Notes: generated by a model from the letters alone, not told the origin. 64,000 nucleotides of DNA from ZC4RG29 sp964521255 (GCA_964521255.1 CAZFRM010000003.1:261736-325735), one strand, 5' to 3'. Numbered from the stretch's first letter, positions 1 to 9,509 are shown. Translations and numbers: made by a program.

Positions 1-367
1 TCAATTTGCGAACGGTCTCTGCAAATGATTTCATGTCCGCATTGCGCAGCGTAAAAAGGATCTCCTTCTTAAGAATAAAAGATACCTGCTCGGTAACATA
101 AGCTTTGTTCTCGTAAACGATAAAAGCATTGTTAGCCTCTATGTTCTCTTCATCTTCAAAATACCGTGAACTGCTTTCAATCTCGGCAGCTTCCTGGGGG
201 GTAAACAACTCTATGCCGAATGTAGCTTCTACTTGCTTTTGCTCGTCAAGGTCTGATGATTGTAAATCTACCCACACCATCCTGTCGCAATCCAACGGCA
301 ATAGCGACTTAGGTTTCTTTTCCCAAATAAAACTTCCATCACTTTTTATATAGAAAATCCTTACCAT
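1..367 (-). CDS. corA: CorA-type magnesium transporter, N-terminal part (cut by window edge)
   Basis: The reading frame starts with ATG at 367 and stays open to base 1, giving 122 residues of the soluble N-terminal domain; the pore helices and GMN motif lie outside the window. The visible sequence has the usual order of this domain: a short beta start (MVRIFYIKSDG), WVDLQSSDLDEQKQVEATF, then FTPQEAAEIESSSRYFEDEE and a strand ending VSFILKKEILFTLRNAD. In CorA proteins this domain senses Mg2+ on the cytoplasmic side of a pentameric channel. The family call rests on these motifs only. The alternative is another CorA/ZntB-like divalent cation transporter, which cannot be separated from this fragment. 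Confidence 0.75.
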   Translation of the reverse strand, partial: MVRIFYIKSDGSFIWEKKPKSLLPLDCDRMVWVDLQSSDLDEQKQVEATFGIELFTPQEAAEIESSSRYFEDEENIEANNAFIVYENKAYVTEQVSFILKKEILFTLRNADMKSFAETVRKL

Positions 368-708
368 AAAATTGCCTTAGTTATTAATCGTTTAGTGATT
401 TAGTGCTACTTAGTTCATTCAAAAATCTATGCTACAAACGAAAAAATGGCAGTAAGCAAATGGCAATAGGCAATTTTGCCTACTGCGATTGCCTATTGCC
501 TACTTTTCAACATTGGTTAATATCTGTTGATAAAATGTTTTATACTAGTAAACGATGCTCTCATTAATAATTACCAGGTTGCTCAATGGTAAAGGTAGAA
601 TTTAGAACATAAAGTCAAAAAGTTTAGATGGATGAGTTCTCTAAATCCGTTCCAACCAACTGACTGGGGTTTGTGTCTTTAATATTATATATACAAGAAG
701 CCTGATTT
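368..708. other. Intergenic gap with one palindromic repeat
   Basis: This gap separates the divergent CorA-like gene and the small lipoprotein gene. Apart from the inverted repeat at 462-500 it is A+T-rich and I see no reading frame or RNA gene. Promoters for both flanking genes should lie here, but I found no convincing TAnnTTTG element. Confidence 0.5.
462..500. repeat. Inverted repeat, 13-bp perfect arms
   Basis: GGCAATAGGCAAT (462-474) and its exact reverse complement ATTGCCTATTGCC (488-500) flank a 13-base loop that itself contains a further GCCTA word. No T tract follows on either strand, so it looks like an intergenic palindromic repeat rather than a terminator. Confidence 0.7.
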
Positions 709-1194
709 ATGTTAAAATCCAATTACCTCTATATCATATTTGTGTTGCTGATTGGCCAAATTTCCTGCAATGAAGGAACAACTCGAAATTGCAACCGGGA
801 GCCAGGCTTACAAACTCAAATTACTAAAATAAAATACGGAACATCATTCGGGTTTTGTGTTGGATACTGCTGGAAGCAAATCGTCATTACAAATGATAAA
901 GTTGAATTTGAAAAAATGAGCCGTGATGATGATGAACCGGTTACCTGTGATCGGAATTTTTCATGTACGGAATGGCTTCCATTAACACAAGAAATTGACG
1001 TAGACGATTTCTTCGCCATGGACGAAACTATCGGTTGCCCGGATTGCGCTGATGGTGGCGCTGAATGGATTGCGATACAATCTGGATCCTCAACACACAA
1101 AGTGACTTTTGACTACATGGCACCTCCACCTCCAATCAGCGCCTATGTTAGTAACCTAAGAGAGTTAATGCGAACATTTGACAACTGTGATTAA
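709..1194 (+). CDS. Hypothetical Cys-rich lipoprotein
   Basis: 161 residues. An N-terminal hydrophobic segment (YLYIIFVLLIGQ) is followed by a Cys at position 20, so it is probably a lipoprotein, although the -3 residue is Gln rather than the usual Leu. The mature part holds two Cys pairs typical of a Bacteroidota family without assigned function: FGFCVGYC near residue 50 and GCPDCADGGAEW near residue 105. The last residues also include a Cys (FDNCD). The even spacing of Cys suggests disulphides or metal binding in the periplasm; that is inference. It stands alone between divergent and convergent neighbours. The protein family is real, because the domain pattern is specific, but no function can be given. 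Confidence 0.7.
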   Translation: MLKSNYLYIIFVLLIGQISCNEGTTRNCNREPGLQTQITKIKYGTSFGFCVGYCWKQIVITNDKVEFEKMSRDDDEPVTCDRNFSCTEWLPLTQEIDVDDFFAMDETIGCPDCADGGAEWIAIQSGSSTHKVTFDYMAPPPPISAYVSNLRELMRTFDNCD

Positions 1195-1209
1195 GCACAA
1201 ACTAATTCA

Positions 1210-1617
1210 TCAATAAATAAAACGTGCATCTACATTACAGAAGTCTGTAGGTGAAGTGTGATAGATATCCCTCACTGAGTAGGTAAGACTAATATTATTG
1301 CCGTAGATAGTCCCCGTTCCTTCTACCTCATATCCATTCACAACCTGATACGGTATTGTTATTTTCGAATACGATACATGCGCTTTCACGCGAATACCAC
1401 TTGCATAAAAATTATCGATGCTTATTTCGTTGTAATAATAAATTGACTTACTGATGTGAATAGTATACGATGCATAATTATTGAACGTCTGGCTGTATTC
1501 ATCAACATAAAATTTTCCAACAACCTTATCACGAACATCGTAACGCGGTTCAACAACATAAACATCACATGCTGTAAGTGTCAACGCTACAGCACCCATT
1601 AGTAAAAGACTTTTCAT
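1210..1617 (-). CDS. Small hypothetical lipoprotein
   Basis: 135 residues when started at ATG 1617. A longer frame exists upstream, but its extra 55 codons cover the terminator at 1700-1722 and are not protein-like, so I chose the start that gives a clean signal peptide (MKSLLLMGAVALTLTAC) with lipobox LTAC and Cys17. The mature part is rich in Tyr and Ile and looks like a small beta-sandwich (for example YEVEGTGTIYGNNISLTYSV). It is convergent with the Cys-rich lipoprotein gene, leaving 15 bases between the stops, and lies downstream of the ftsZ terminator, so it probably has its own promoter. No function is recognised. Confidence 0.7.
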   Translation of the reverse strand: MKSLLLMGAVALTLTACDVYVVEPRYDVRDKVVGKFYVDEYSQTFNNYASYTIHISKSIYYYNEISIDNFYASGIRVKAHVSYSKITIPYQVVNGYEVEGTGTIYGNNISLTYSVRDIYHTSPTDFCNVDARFIY

Positions 1618-1692
1618 ATTAAAAATTTTGATGCTTTCTGTAGTAAGGCAATTATGAGGCCAAAGGCCAGTGCGGTGAGTACCAGAGGAGTA

Positions 1693-1722
1693 AAAGAAAA
1701 AACCCCGAACGAATCGGGGTTT
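1693..1722 (-). terminator. Intrinsic terminator downstream of the dcw cluster
   Basis: AAACCCCGA (1700-1708) pairs with TCGGGGTTT (1714-1722) across a five-base loop. On the minus strand the stem is followed by a T-rich tract (TTTTCTTTTA). It is 215 bases past the ftsZ stop and just before the lipoprotein gene, so it most likely ends the dcw transcript. Confidence 0.7.
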
Positions 1723-1777
1723 GTGAAGCTTGAAAAAATTGCAGCTTTTTATAGCTAACCAAGCGCTCAAAAAAATT

Positions 1778-1858
1778 GGCATCCCGGCACCGGCAAAAAA
1801 TATTTACAACCAACAACCACTACGAATGGAGTAAATCACCAGTCATGCCGGGTATGCC
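1778..1858. repeat. Imperfect inverted repeat downstream of ftsZ
   Basis: GGCATCCCGGCA (1778-1789) and TGCCGGGTATGCC (1846-1858) are complementary with one extra base in the right arm. The space between holds no gene. The rest of the 320-base gap 1618-1937 carries only this repeat and the terminator at 1700-1722. Confidence 0.5.
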
Positions 1859-1937
1859 ATATCTTTAATATTGTTCAATACAAAAATCCATTTATTCAAT
1901 TGTGTGAAGTGTGAACCCTAAAACATCCGTGACAAAA

Positions 1938-3509
1938 CTAATCTACATTGTCGTGAAGGAATTTATTATTTCCCAGAATCGAGTTGTCATCATTCAAATT
2001 GTACTTTGAGATGAATGGCTCTGAACTATGCGGAACATCCTGCATTTTAACTCCCCTTCTAAGATACGCAGGAAGTGCCCACTTTTCATTGAAATCTTCT
2101 TTAGTCAACTCCTGCTTGCGTGTTGATTTTAATTGCTTTCTGCGTTCCTCCGACTGATTCTTTAATCGGTTACGAACATCGGCCAATCCTTCTTCATTAA
2201 TTACTTCATCTTTAAACTGACCAGCGAAATTACCATAATCATCATCAAGAAAGAGCCCTTCTTCGCCATCTTTTTCTTCAGCATTAACCTCTTCAACAGG
2301 TTCATCAATTTTCTTGAAAGGTCCAGTGAAAACTGTTTCCCGGTGAGTGGGTTCCTCTGCTTTTTCCGGCTTAACCTCAGGTTTTATTTCTTCCTGACTT
2401 TTCAATTCAGGTTCTTTACTCTTTTCGTTGACCGAGTTATCAGGAGCGGCGAATAACCAGGTTTGTGAACGGTCCAGGTCATGAACCTTTTTCTGTTCTT
2501 TCTTTGCAGCAATCTCTTCTTTTCTCATATCAGAAAAGAACCCCGTGGCAATAACTGTAACGCGTATACGATCGCCCAAGGCCTCATCAACACCATGGCC
2601 AAAAATTACTTCTGCCTCATCACCGGCTTGTTCCTGAATGTAATCTGTAATCTCACTCAATTCATCCATTGACAACTCAGCTTCCGCACCTGAAATAATA
2701 GAAAGAAGAATTTTCTTGGCGCCCATAATATCGCGATTATCCAACAATGGAGATGCAAGCGCTCCTTCGGCTGCCTTGGCTCCGCGACCCTCTCCTCTTG
2801 TTTCTGAAGTGCCCATAACTGCAGCGCCTGCGTTAAGCATAACGGTTCGAACATCCTGGAAGTCAACATTCACATAACCTGCCAGTGTAATTATCTCGGC
2901 AATTCCTTTCGATGCGGTTGTCAGCACATTATCAGCTTCAGCAAATGCATGGCCTATTGGTAAATTACCATAGATCTCACGGAGCTTGTCGTTTAATATC
3001 GTGATCACCGTGTCACAACTTTCACGAAGGGCGTCAATACCGATTTGAGCCTGTGCAAGTTTTTTCCTTCCCTCCCAACTAAAAGGAACCGTTACAATTC
3101 CAACGGTGAGGATATCCATATCCTTCGCAATCTTGGCAATCACTGGCGCGGCGCCTGTACCTGTTCCGCCGCCCATTCCCGCAGTAATAAAAACCATTTT
3201 GGTGCCTTGCAGTAATTCGCGAATCTGGTCCTTGCTCTCCACTGCAGCGGCCCTTCCTACTTCGGGATTAGCGCCACAGCCAAGCCCCTCCGTTAAATTG
3301 GTTCCAATCTGCAGCTTGTTAGGAACCGGACTACCATCTAACGCCTGTGCGTCAGTGTTGCACACCACAAATTCAACGTCTTTAATGCCTTGCTTGTACA
3401 TGTGGTTGACAGCATTGCTTCCACCTCCGCCAACACCGATCACTTTAATAATTGAGTGATATGAGTGTGTTTTGGGGAGTTCAAATTTGTAAGATCCTGT
3501 TTCAAACAT
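1938..3509 (-). CDS. ftsZ: Cell division protein FtsZ
   Basis: 523 residues. The tubulin-like GTPase polymerises under the membrane into the Z ring. The N-terminal part has VIGVGGGGSNAVNHM (residues 23-37), VVCNTDAQAL, and the tubulin signature GMGGGTGTGA at 111-120; the T7 synergy loop is NVDFQDVRTV. After the core (about residue 320) comes a long acidic and Lys-rich linker (about 320-480). A conserved-type C-terminal peptide with PAYLRR follows, which should bind FtsA. The extension after it (to HDNVD) is longer than in proteobacteria, as is usual in Bacteroidota. It is the last gene of the dcw cluster, 72 bases after ftsA, and the terminator at 1700-1722 follows. Confidence 0.97.
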   Translation of the reverse strand: MFETGSYKFELPKTHSYHSIIKVIGVGGGGSNAVNHMYKQGIKDVEFVVCNTDAQALDGSPVPNKLQIGTNLTEGLGCGANPEVGRAAAVESKDQIRELLQGTKMVFITAGMGGGTGTGAAPVIAKIAKDMDILTVGIVTVPFSWEGRKKLAQAQIGIDALRESCDTVITILNDKLREIYGNLPIGHAFAEADNVLTTASKGIAEIITLAGYVNVDFQDVRTVMLNAGAAVMGTSETRGEGRGAKAAEGALASPLLDNRDIMGAKKILLSIISGAEAELSMDELSEITDYIQEQAGDEAEVIFGHGVDEALGDRIRVTVIATGFFSDMRKEEIAAKKEQKKVHDLDRSQTWLFAAPDNSVNEKSKEPELKSQEEIKPEVKPEKAEEPTHRETVFTGPFKKIDEPVEEVNAEEKDGEEGLFLDDDYGNFAGQFKDEVINEEGLADVRNRLKNQSEERRKQLKSTRKQELTKEDFNEKWALPAYLRRGVKMQDVPHSSEPFISKYNLNDDNSILGNNKFLHDNVD

Positions 3510-3581
3510 GATGTATAAATTTTAGGGTTGTTCAATTAAAAAAATTAGTCTTTTAAATTATTCCGCACCAGCGGTCCTCGT

Positions 3582-4883
3582 TCAATATTCGTTTTTATCA
3601 TTAAGGTCATCTATCAATAAACTTTTGGTCTTCGTAAGAATATCATTGAAGAAATTCTTTGAACTAACAGGCTTCTTCACTTTTACTTTTACAGATTCCC
3701 TGACTTCCTTATACCGGTCTTCACGTTCATCCAATGAGCGGAACCCTGCCAGTACAAGTCCAACGGCTGTTGCGTACATCGGACTTTTCACCGATTCAAT
3801 TTTACTTTTACCTAAATGTTCGTTGGGATAACCAACGCGCGTATCCATTCCTGTCATGTACTCAACCAATTGCTTGAGGTTAGCCAGTTGTGCACCGCCA
3901 CCCGTGATGACAATACCGCCTGCCAGACGATTCTCAAAACCTGAGCTGATGATTTCATTGTGCGCCATTTCAATGATCTCTTCCATGCGCGCCTGAATAA
4001 TGTTTGAAAGGTTCTTGGTAGAGATTTCTTTTGCAGCGCGATTACGAATGCCCGGAATGGAAACAACTTCATTTGGGCTCGCCTCCTCAGCGATGGCCTT
4101 TCCAAACTTTGTCTTAAGTTGTTCCGCCTGTTGAGGCAACACCATCAGACCTTGTTTGATATCATTGGTTACAATGTTGCCTCCAAATGGAATGACTGCC
4201 GTATGCCGGATAATGTTGTCATAAAAAATAGCAATGTCTGTCGTACCTCCACCAATATCAATGAGGCAAACACCAGCTTCTTTTTCTTCATCGCTTAATA
4301 CGGCAAGGCTAGACGCCAACGGCTCAAGGATCAGGTCTTCAATTTCAAGGGTGCCTCTTCTTATGCACTTATTAATGTTATTAATGGCATTTGTCTGCGC
4401 TGTGATGATATGAAAGTCTGCTTCCAATCGTACGCCTGACATGCCAACAGGTTCCTTAATTCCATCTTCATAATCAACCATATAATCCTGCGGCATAACA
4501 TGGATGATCTGACTGCCGGGAGGAACTACCATTCGATACATGTCTTGCGTGAGACGCTCAACATCGGCAACCGTAATTTCATCTTCCTTCGATGAACGTG
4601 TAATTCCACCATGTTGAATGAAGCTGCGTATATGCTGTCCTGCAATACCAACATTGACAACGCCAATGTCAATACCCGATTGATCACTTGCTTCTTTAAT
4701 GGCTTTTTCTATCGCATAAACGGTCTTGTCGATGTTAAATACTATTCCTTTAACTACACCCTCTGACTCAGCCTTTCCCATTCCAAGGACTTCCAATTTT
4801 CCAAATTCATTTTTTCGGCCAACGATGGCACAAATCTTCGTTGTACCGATATCAAGGCCGACTACAATTTTTTCCTGTTCCAT
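3582..4883 (-). CDS. ftsA: Cell division protein FtsA
   Basis: 433 residues. This actin-like ATPase ties FtsZ filaments to the membrane. Phosphate-binding motif VGLDIGTTKICAIVG is at residues 8-22; the second phosphate loop is CLIDIGGGTTDIAIF, and the adenosine motif is GGIVITGGGAQL. The 1C subdomain sits between them. The C-terminal end has the expected amphipathic helix FFNDILTKTKSLL that inserts in the membrane. It follows ftsQ by 135 bases, a gap that holds a palindromic repeat, and precedes ftsZ, the standard order. Length is normal for Bacteroidota. Confidence 0.97.
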   Translation of the reverse strand: MEQEKIVVGLDIGTTKICAIVGRKNEFGKLEVLGMGKAESEGVVKGIVFNIDKTVYAIEKAIKEASDQSGIDIGVVNVGIAGQHIRSFIQHGGITRSSKEDEITVADVERLTQDMYRMVVPPGSQIIHVMPQDYMVDYEDGIKEPVGMSGVRLEADFHIITAQTNAINNINKCIRRGTLEIEDLILEPLASSLAVLSDEEKEAGVCLIDIGGGTTDIAIFYDNIIRHTAVIPFGGNIVTNDIKQGLMVLPQQAEQLKTKFGKAIAEEASPNEVVSIPGIRNRAAKEISTKNLSNIIQARMEEIIEMAHNEIISSGFENRLAGGIVITGGGAQLANLKQLVEYMTGMDTRVGYPNEHLGKSKIESVKSPMYATAVGLVLAGFRSLDEREDRYKEVRESVKVKVKKPVSSKNFFNDILTKTKSLLIDDLNDKNEY

Positions 4884-4960
4884 GGTTGTTCTTTTATAGT
4901 GGTTGTTTCTATATTAAAAAGTTTAAAGTTCAATTTTCAATGTCTTTTTTTATTTAATCG

Positions 4961-5015
4961 TCATTGGTCAAAAGTCATTAGTAAGAGCATTTCCAATGAC
5001 CATTGACTAATGACT
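4961..5015. repeat. Imperfect inverted repeat between ftsQ and ftsA
   Basis: The left half contains TCATTGGTCA and GTCATTAGT; the right half contains CAATGACCATTGACTAATGAC. Each half carries two near copies of GTCATTRGTCA and the halves are inverted to each other. It lies inside the dcw transcript just before the ftsQ stop codon. Confidence 0.6.
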
Positions 5016-5018
5016 ATT

Positions 5019-5786
5019 TTATTCCGCCACAATCTGTCCTTCATATTCAAGGTTTATACGTTTATATTTATTCCATCCCACACGAGGGAGAATTTCTTTA
5101 TAATAGATCGTTAGCTTCTTAAATTTTAAATCAAGGTTTTCAGGTTTTCCAAATTCTATTAACTCACCACCAACCTGGGGAAAAATTGAAATCCGTGCTT
5201 TGCTATCCATATCAAGCTGAGCTATTTGTGCCCGCCAGAAGTCATTACCATGAATAACATGTAGCATTTCCATTAGTCCCTTTCCCTCTTCTGATTCATT
5301 CAAATTTTGCATTTGCGAAATCTTGCGAACATAGGGGCCACTTACTAAAATGACCCGGGGAGTGAATTTCTCAGACACAGGCAGAACTGTACCATCCTCT
5401 GCTATGTAACCATCAGGGCCATCGTTACTAACCATCCTTGCAATAGGCCTTCTTAAATTCACTTTCACTACAAGATTCCCTTTTAAATCACTATAGATGT
5501 CAGCATTTTCGACAAACCGGTTAAGGCTGATTCTTCCTTCCAACTCACGTAAATCAATTTCGTTAAGACTTGCACCCGTTAAATTCTCCTGGTTCAATTT
5601 CATAAGCCTTGTCACATCATCTTCCGTTAGAAAATGATTATCAGCTATATTTTCAATCCTGATCACCAAATCGTGTATCGTTACATTGCTCTGTTTACGT
5701 TCACTGAAAGCAATCAACAAACCTACCAGCACCACCGCACTCAAAATTTTTATTTCACGCTTAATATTGAATTTAAACTTCATCAT
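5019..5786 (-). CDS. ftsQ: Cell division protein FtsQ/DivIB
   Basis: 255 residues, a single-pass membrane protein of the FtsQLB complex that regulates septal peptidoglycan synthesis. A short basic N-terminus (KFKFNIKREIK) precedes one membrane helix (ILSAVVLVGLLIAF). A POTRA-like segment follows (about 35-105, with FLTEDDVTRLMKLN and LRELEGRISLNRFVENADIY). The beta domain comes last (VKVNLRRPIARM, YIAEDGTVLPVS). The start codon overlaps the murC stop by four bases (ATGA), which suggests translational coupling. Sequence is divergent as usual for FtsQ; topology, motif order and position make the call firm. Confidence 0.92.
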   Translation of the reverse strand: MMKFKFNIKREIKILSAVVLVGLLIAFSERKQSNVTIHDLVIRIENIADNHFLTEDDVTRLMKLNQENLTGASLNEIDLRELEGRISLNRFVENADIYSDLKGNLVVKVNLRRPIARMVSNDGPDGYIAEDGTVLPVSEKFTPRVILVSGPYVRKISQMQNLNESEEGKGLMEMLHVIHGNDFWRAQIAQLDMDSKARISIFPQVGGELIEFGKPENLDLKFKKLTIYYKEILPRVGWNKYKRINLEYEGQIVAE

Positions 5787-7177
5787 TTTCCGTAACGTCT
5801 ATTCAACATTTCTTTAATTGGCGTAATGAATGTGTCGATATCTCCTGCACCTATCGTAGCGATCACTTCCAAATCCATCCGTTCCAGTTTCTCCATCAAA
5901 TCTTTTTTGCTACACCTTATCTTAGCAGGAGAAGTAACTTTTTTCATAATCAAGTCGGCATCAATTCCTGGTATGGGTTGTTCTCTTGCAGGATAAATAT
6001 CCATCAGCACAAGTTCATCCGCGAGGCTGAGGCTCTGTGAAAAACCTTCAGCAAAATCACGTGTTCGTGTAAAGAGATGAGGTTGAAAAACAACGGTAAG
6101 TTTACGATTTGGATAAAGCGATCGCATAGACTTTAAGAACGCTTCAATCTCCGCCGGGTGATGTGCATAGTCATCTACGAAAACAACCTTGTCATTTCTT
6201 ATGATGAACTCAAATCTCCTCTTCACACCACGGAAAGAAGAAAGCGCTTGCTTAATGGTGGGTATCTCAACACCGCATAAATGTGCGGCGATGGAAGCGG
6301 CCATTGCATTTTCAACATTATGAAAACCAGGGACACCAAGCCTAATGTGTTCAACTGTAGCAAATCCATGCAAGTCAAATTCAAAAAATCCGCTCTTCAC
6401 GGTAATGTTGCTGGTAAAAAATTGTCCCTGGCTCATGCCATAAGTATTTTTGGTGACGTGTCCCACATCGTTCGCCAATATCTCAGCGATTGATTCGTGA
6501 ACGATAAGAGAACCGCCACTATTAATCTGTTTGATAAAATCTTTAAAGGAGATAATTACATTATTGTGATCCCCGTAAATATCAAGATGATCTGCATCAG
6601 CCGATGTTACGATGGCAATCTCAGGAAACAGCCGTAAGAAAGAGCGATCAAATTCATCTGCCTCTGCTACTACAATTGTTTCTTTGCTTACATCGCCCTG
6701 CATCACAAGATTAGATTCATAGTTCGCGGTAATGCCTCCCAAAAATGCTACCATGTCTTTCCCAGCTTCCTTCAAAATATGAGCAACCATTGAAGATGTA
6801 GTGGTCTTTCCATGCGTACCAGCAACAGCAACAGTTTTATATCCCTCTGTTATCAATCCCAACACCTCTGAACGTTTCATAATGGTGTAGCCACTATCCT
6901 TTAAGTAATTATATTCAAGATGATCTTTCGGAATAGCCGGTGTGAATACAACCAAAGTTTTTTCTTTTTGCTCACGCACCTCAGCAGGAATGTTATCAAC
7001 ATCATCATCAAAATGTATCATCATTCCTTCATTCGAAAGTTCATCAGTAAGTTTGGTTGATGTGCGATCGTAGCCAGAAACATGATTTCCTTTTTTCAGA
7101 AACCAACGTGCCAGGGCGCTCATACCTATTCCACCGATGCCCAGAAAATAAATGTTATCGTATTGGTCGAGCTTCAC
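5783..7177 (-). CDS. murC: UDP-N-acetylmuramate--L-alanine ligase
   Basis: 464 residues. This cytoplasmic ATP-dependent ligase adds L-Ala to UDP-MurNAc, the first step of the stem peptide. The N-terminal UDP-binding domain starts with YFLGIGGIGMSALA; the ATP loop GTHGKTTT is at 120-127; the central motif is VVAEADEFDRSFL; and the C-terminal domain holds FVDDYAHHPAEIEAFL and VFQPHLFTRT. Its start abuts the murG stop with no gap, and its stop overlaps the ftsQ start by four bases, so the three genes are tightly coupled. Confidence 0.97.
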   Translation of the reverse strand: MKLDQYDNIYFLGIGGIGMSALARWFLKKGNHVSGYDRTSTKLTDELSNEGMMIHFDDDVDNIPAEVREQKEKTLVVFTPAIPKDHLEYNYLKDSGYTIMKRSEVLGLITEGYKTVAVAGTHGKTTTSSMVAHILKEAGKDMVAFLGGITANYESNLVMQGDVSKETIVVAEADEFDRSFLRLFPEIAIVTSADADHLDIYGDHNNVIISFKDFIKQINSGGSLIVHESIAEILANDVGHVTKNTYGMSQGQFFTSNITVKSGFFEFDLHGFATVEHIRLGVPGFHNVENAMAASIAAHLCGVEIPTIKQALSSFRGVKRRFEFIIRNDKVVFVDDYAHHPAEIEAFLKSMRSLYPNRKLTVVFQPHLFTRTRDFAEGFSQSLSLADELVLMDIYPAREQPIPGIDADLIMKKVTSPAKIRCSKKDLMEKLERMDLEVIATIGAGDIDTFITPIKEMLNRRYGK

Positions 7178-8287
7178 TTATTTTATTAATTGTTCAATTT
7201 CATTTACAATATCCCGTGTAGCATTTGGCTTAGCGAGCAAAGCAATGTTGTCACTCAATTTTTTTGTCAGCTTTGAATCAAAAATTAACTTCAGCGCTTC
7301 GTCAACGAGTTGATCCATCGCTTCCTTATCCTTCACCAAAACTGCAGCCTCTCTTTCCACTAATGCCATTGCATTTTTTGTTTGATGATCCTCAGCAACA
7401 TTGGGCGACGGAACTAATATGCAAGGCTTTTTGGCAATGCATAATTCTGAAACGGCCAATGCACCGGAACGGGAAATAACAACATCGGCAGCAGCGTAAG
7501 CTAAGTCCATCTCCTTTACAAAATCCCTGACACGGATGCGTCTCAAATCATATTGCTTTAATTTCCCCTGATAAGAGTCATAATAACTCTTACCTGTTTG
7601 CCATATAACCTGAATCTGTGCCGCTATTAATTTTTCAATACCGGCCAGTATACTTTCATTTATTGTTCTCGCGCCCAGGCTTCCTCCAATTATTAAAAGA
7701 GTTTTGCTATCCTCAGTAAAACCAAAATGCATAAGCCCCTCATCACGCTTGTTACGCATATTAAGAATATCCTTTCTTACAGGATTGCCCGTGATGACAA
7801 CCTTCTCCTTAGGAAAGTATTTTTCCATTCCTTCGTAAGCGACACAAACCTTATTTACTTTTCCTGCAACTTGTTTATTGGTCAATCCCGCGAATGAATT
7901 TTGTTCTTGAATGACAGATGAAATTTTTCTTTTAGTAGCTGCCAGTAAAATGGGGCCGCTCGCATAGCCTCCTGTTCCAACAACAACATGTGGCTTAAAA
8001 TTTTTAACGATTGATCCCGCCTTGATATAACTTACAAGCAACTTCACAGGAAAAAGAAGATTTGACAGTGTGAGTTTTCTTTGAAGACCACTGATCCACA
8101 AACCTATGATCTCATAACCAGCCTCCGGTACACGTGTCATTTCCATCCTGCCCTTTGCACCAACAAATAAAATTTTTGCTTCCGGATGCCGCTCGCGAAA
8201 TTCATTAGCAATAGCAACAGCAGGAAAAATATGTCCCCCTGTGCCTCCACCGCTAATGATTAATCGATATGGTTCCTTTGCTTTCAA
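7178..8287 (-). CDS. murG: UDP-GlcNAc:lipid I N-acetylglucosaminyltransferase
   Basis: 369 residues, GT-B fold peripheral membrane enzyme that converts lipid I to lipid II. The first G loop is ISGGGTGGHIFPAVA at residues 11-25. Also visible are GTGGYASGPILLAA, the family segments IQEQNSFAGL and ITGNPVR, the second G loop IGGSLGARTIN, and the UDP-GlcNAc site region ISRSGALAVSELCIAKKP followed by EDHQTKNA. The gene lies between ftsW (55 bases upstream) and murC (no gap). This is the common Bacteroidota order. Confidence 0.97.
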   Translation of the reverse strand: MKAKEPYRLIISGGGTGGHIFPAVAIANEFRERHPEAKILFVGAKGRMEMTRVPEAGYEIIGLWISGLQRKLTLSNLLFPVKLLVSYIKAGSIVKNFKPHVVVGTGGYASGPILLAATKRKISSVIQEQNSFAGLTNKQVAGKVNKVCVAYEGMEKYFPKEKVVITGNPVRKDILNMRNKRDEGLMHFGFTEDSKTLLIIGGSLGARTINESILAGIEKLIAAQIQVIWQTGKSYYDSYQGKLKQYDLRRIRVRDFVKEMDLAYAAADVVISRSGALAVSELCIAKKPCILVPSPNVAEDHQTKNAMALVEREAAVLVKDKEAMDQLVDEALKLIFDSKLTKKLSDNIALLAKPNATRDIVNEIEQLIK

Positions 8288-8342
8288 TTTATCTGCTCAA
8301 ATATTAATTGGCACATCTTCTCATTAATTAATTGTTAATTGC

Positions 8343-9509
8343 TCAAGCTGCCTTCGCCATTTTATTTTCTTTCATTTCTGTTTGAGCAAAAGATTCATCC
8401 TGATCACCACGACTCACACTTAAAATAATTCCGAGCGCAAGACCAGTGAAAACCATCGAAGTACCACCCATTGAAATTAATGGCAATGGTTGGCCGGTGA
8501 TGGGACCCAACCCAACCACTACCCCCATGTTTACCATTGCCTGACAAACGAGATCAAAACTTAATCCCGCAGAGAGCAATCCTCCGAATGCCCGCTCACT
8601 ATTATATGCTGCTTTCATACCACGATTCAAAAGCACCAGATATAAAACAATAAGAACAGCGCCACCTACCATTCCATATTCTTCAATAAGTATAGCATAA
8701 ATAAAATCAGAATAAGGATGGGGCAGAATGTTACGTTGATCACTGTTCCCTGGACCTTTTCCCAATACCCCGCCAGTAGCCACTGCGATACGTGCATGCT
8801 TGGACTGAAAAGGAAGCTCTTTACCTTCCACAAAACTCGTGATCCGATTTCTCGCTGTTTCACTTCGAACGCCGAACTTTAATCCTAATGCTCCAAACAA
8901 TACACCTACAAAAACCAGCATAGCCAGGTATTTTGCGGGAACCCGACCAATAAACATGATGAGCATACAGGTTAACAATAAGAGAACAGCAGTTGAGAAA
9001 TTCGTCAATGCAATGAGGCCACAAATCACGCCGCACCAGAAAAGCATAGGTATAAGAGATTCTTTAATGTCCTCAATATTTTGCTGACGCTTGGCCAGCA
9101 TGCTCGCCAGGTTTACAATCAATGCAAGACTCGCAAAGTCAGACGGTTGAAAAGATGTATTTATGATTGGAATTTGTATCCATCGTGATGCGTCATTGAG
9201 TGTGACTCCATTAGTAAAAGTGAAAATCAACAATGGAATACTTACTAATAATCCTACCTTCGACAATTTTGAGTAATAGCGATAGTCAATCTTGTGAGCA
9301 AACCACATAGCCGCTAATCCAACAATAACGTGAAGTGTATGTGTTATAATTAACCGTTCCGGGCTTACTGTTCTCTTGTAGGCCAGCGTACCAATAGAAC
9401 TGTAAACAATAAGTATGCTTATCAATGACAACGCAAATACCACTGCCCAGATAACTTTATCTCCTTTAAGATTAGCGTCCGCCCATGTTTTAATTTTCGC
9501 CGTCATCAC
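8343..9509 (-). CDS. ftsW: Septal peptidoglycan glycosyltransferase FtsW (SEDS family)
   Basis: 388 residues with about ten hydrophobic helices. SEDS proteins polymerise lipid II with a cognate transpeptidase, here presumably the FtsI encoded upstream. Typical motifs are DASRWIQIP with FQPSDFASLALI, the large extracellular loop with KHARIAVATGGVLGKGPGNS then LPHPYSDFIYAILIEEYG, and the final GLGPITGQPLPLISMGGTS. The N-terminus begins MMTAKIKTWADANLKGDKV, so the start could be either of two adjacent Met codons. RodA is the main alternative, but location in dcw points to FtsW. Confidence 0.94.
   Translation of the reverse strand: MMTAKIKTWADANLKGDKVIWAVVFALSLISILIVYSSIGTLAYKRTVSPERLIITHTLHVIVGLAAMWFAHKIDYRYYSKLSKVGLLVSIPLLIFTFTNGVTLNDASRWIQIPIINTSFQPSDFASLALIVNLASMLAKRQQNIEDIKESLIPMLFWCGVICGLIALTNFSTAVLLLLTCMLIMFIGRVPAKYLAMLVFVGVLFGALGLKFGVRSETARNRITSFVEGKELPFQSKHARIAVATGGVLGKGPGNSDQRNILPHPYSDFIYAILIEEYGMVGGAVLIVLYLVLLNRGMKAAYNSERAFGGLLSAGLSFDLVCQAMVNMGVVVGLGPITGQPLPLISMGGTSMVFTGLALGIILSVSRGDQDESFAQTEMKENKMAKAA

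Noticed and set aside
129..353. Open frame opposite to the CorA-like gene
   Set aside because: It lies wholly inside the CorA-like frame on the other strand and shows no protein features.
3106..3459. 117-residue plus-strand frame inside ftsZ
   Set aside because: Shadow of the Gly/Pro-rich FtsZ GTPase region.
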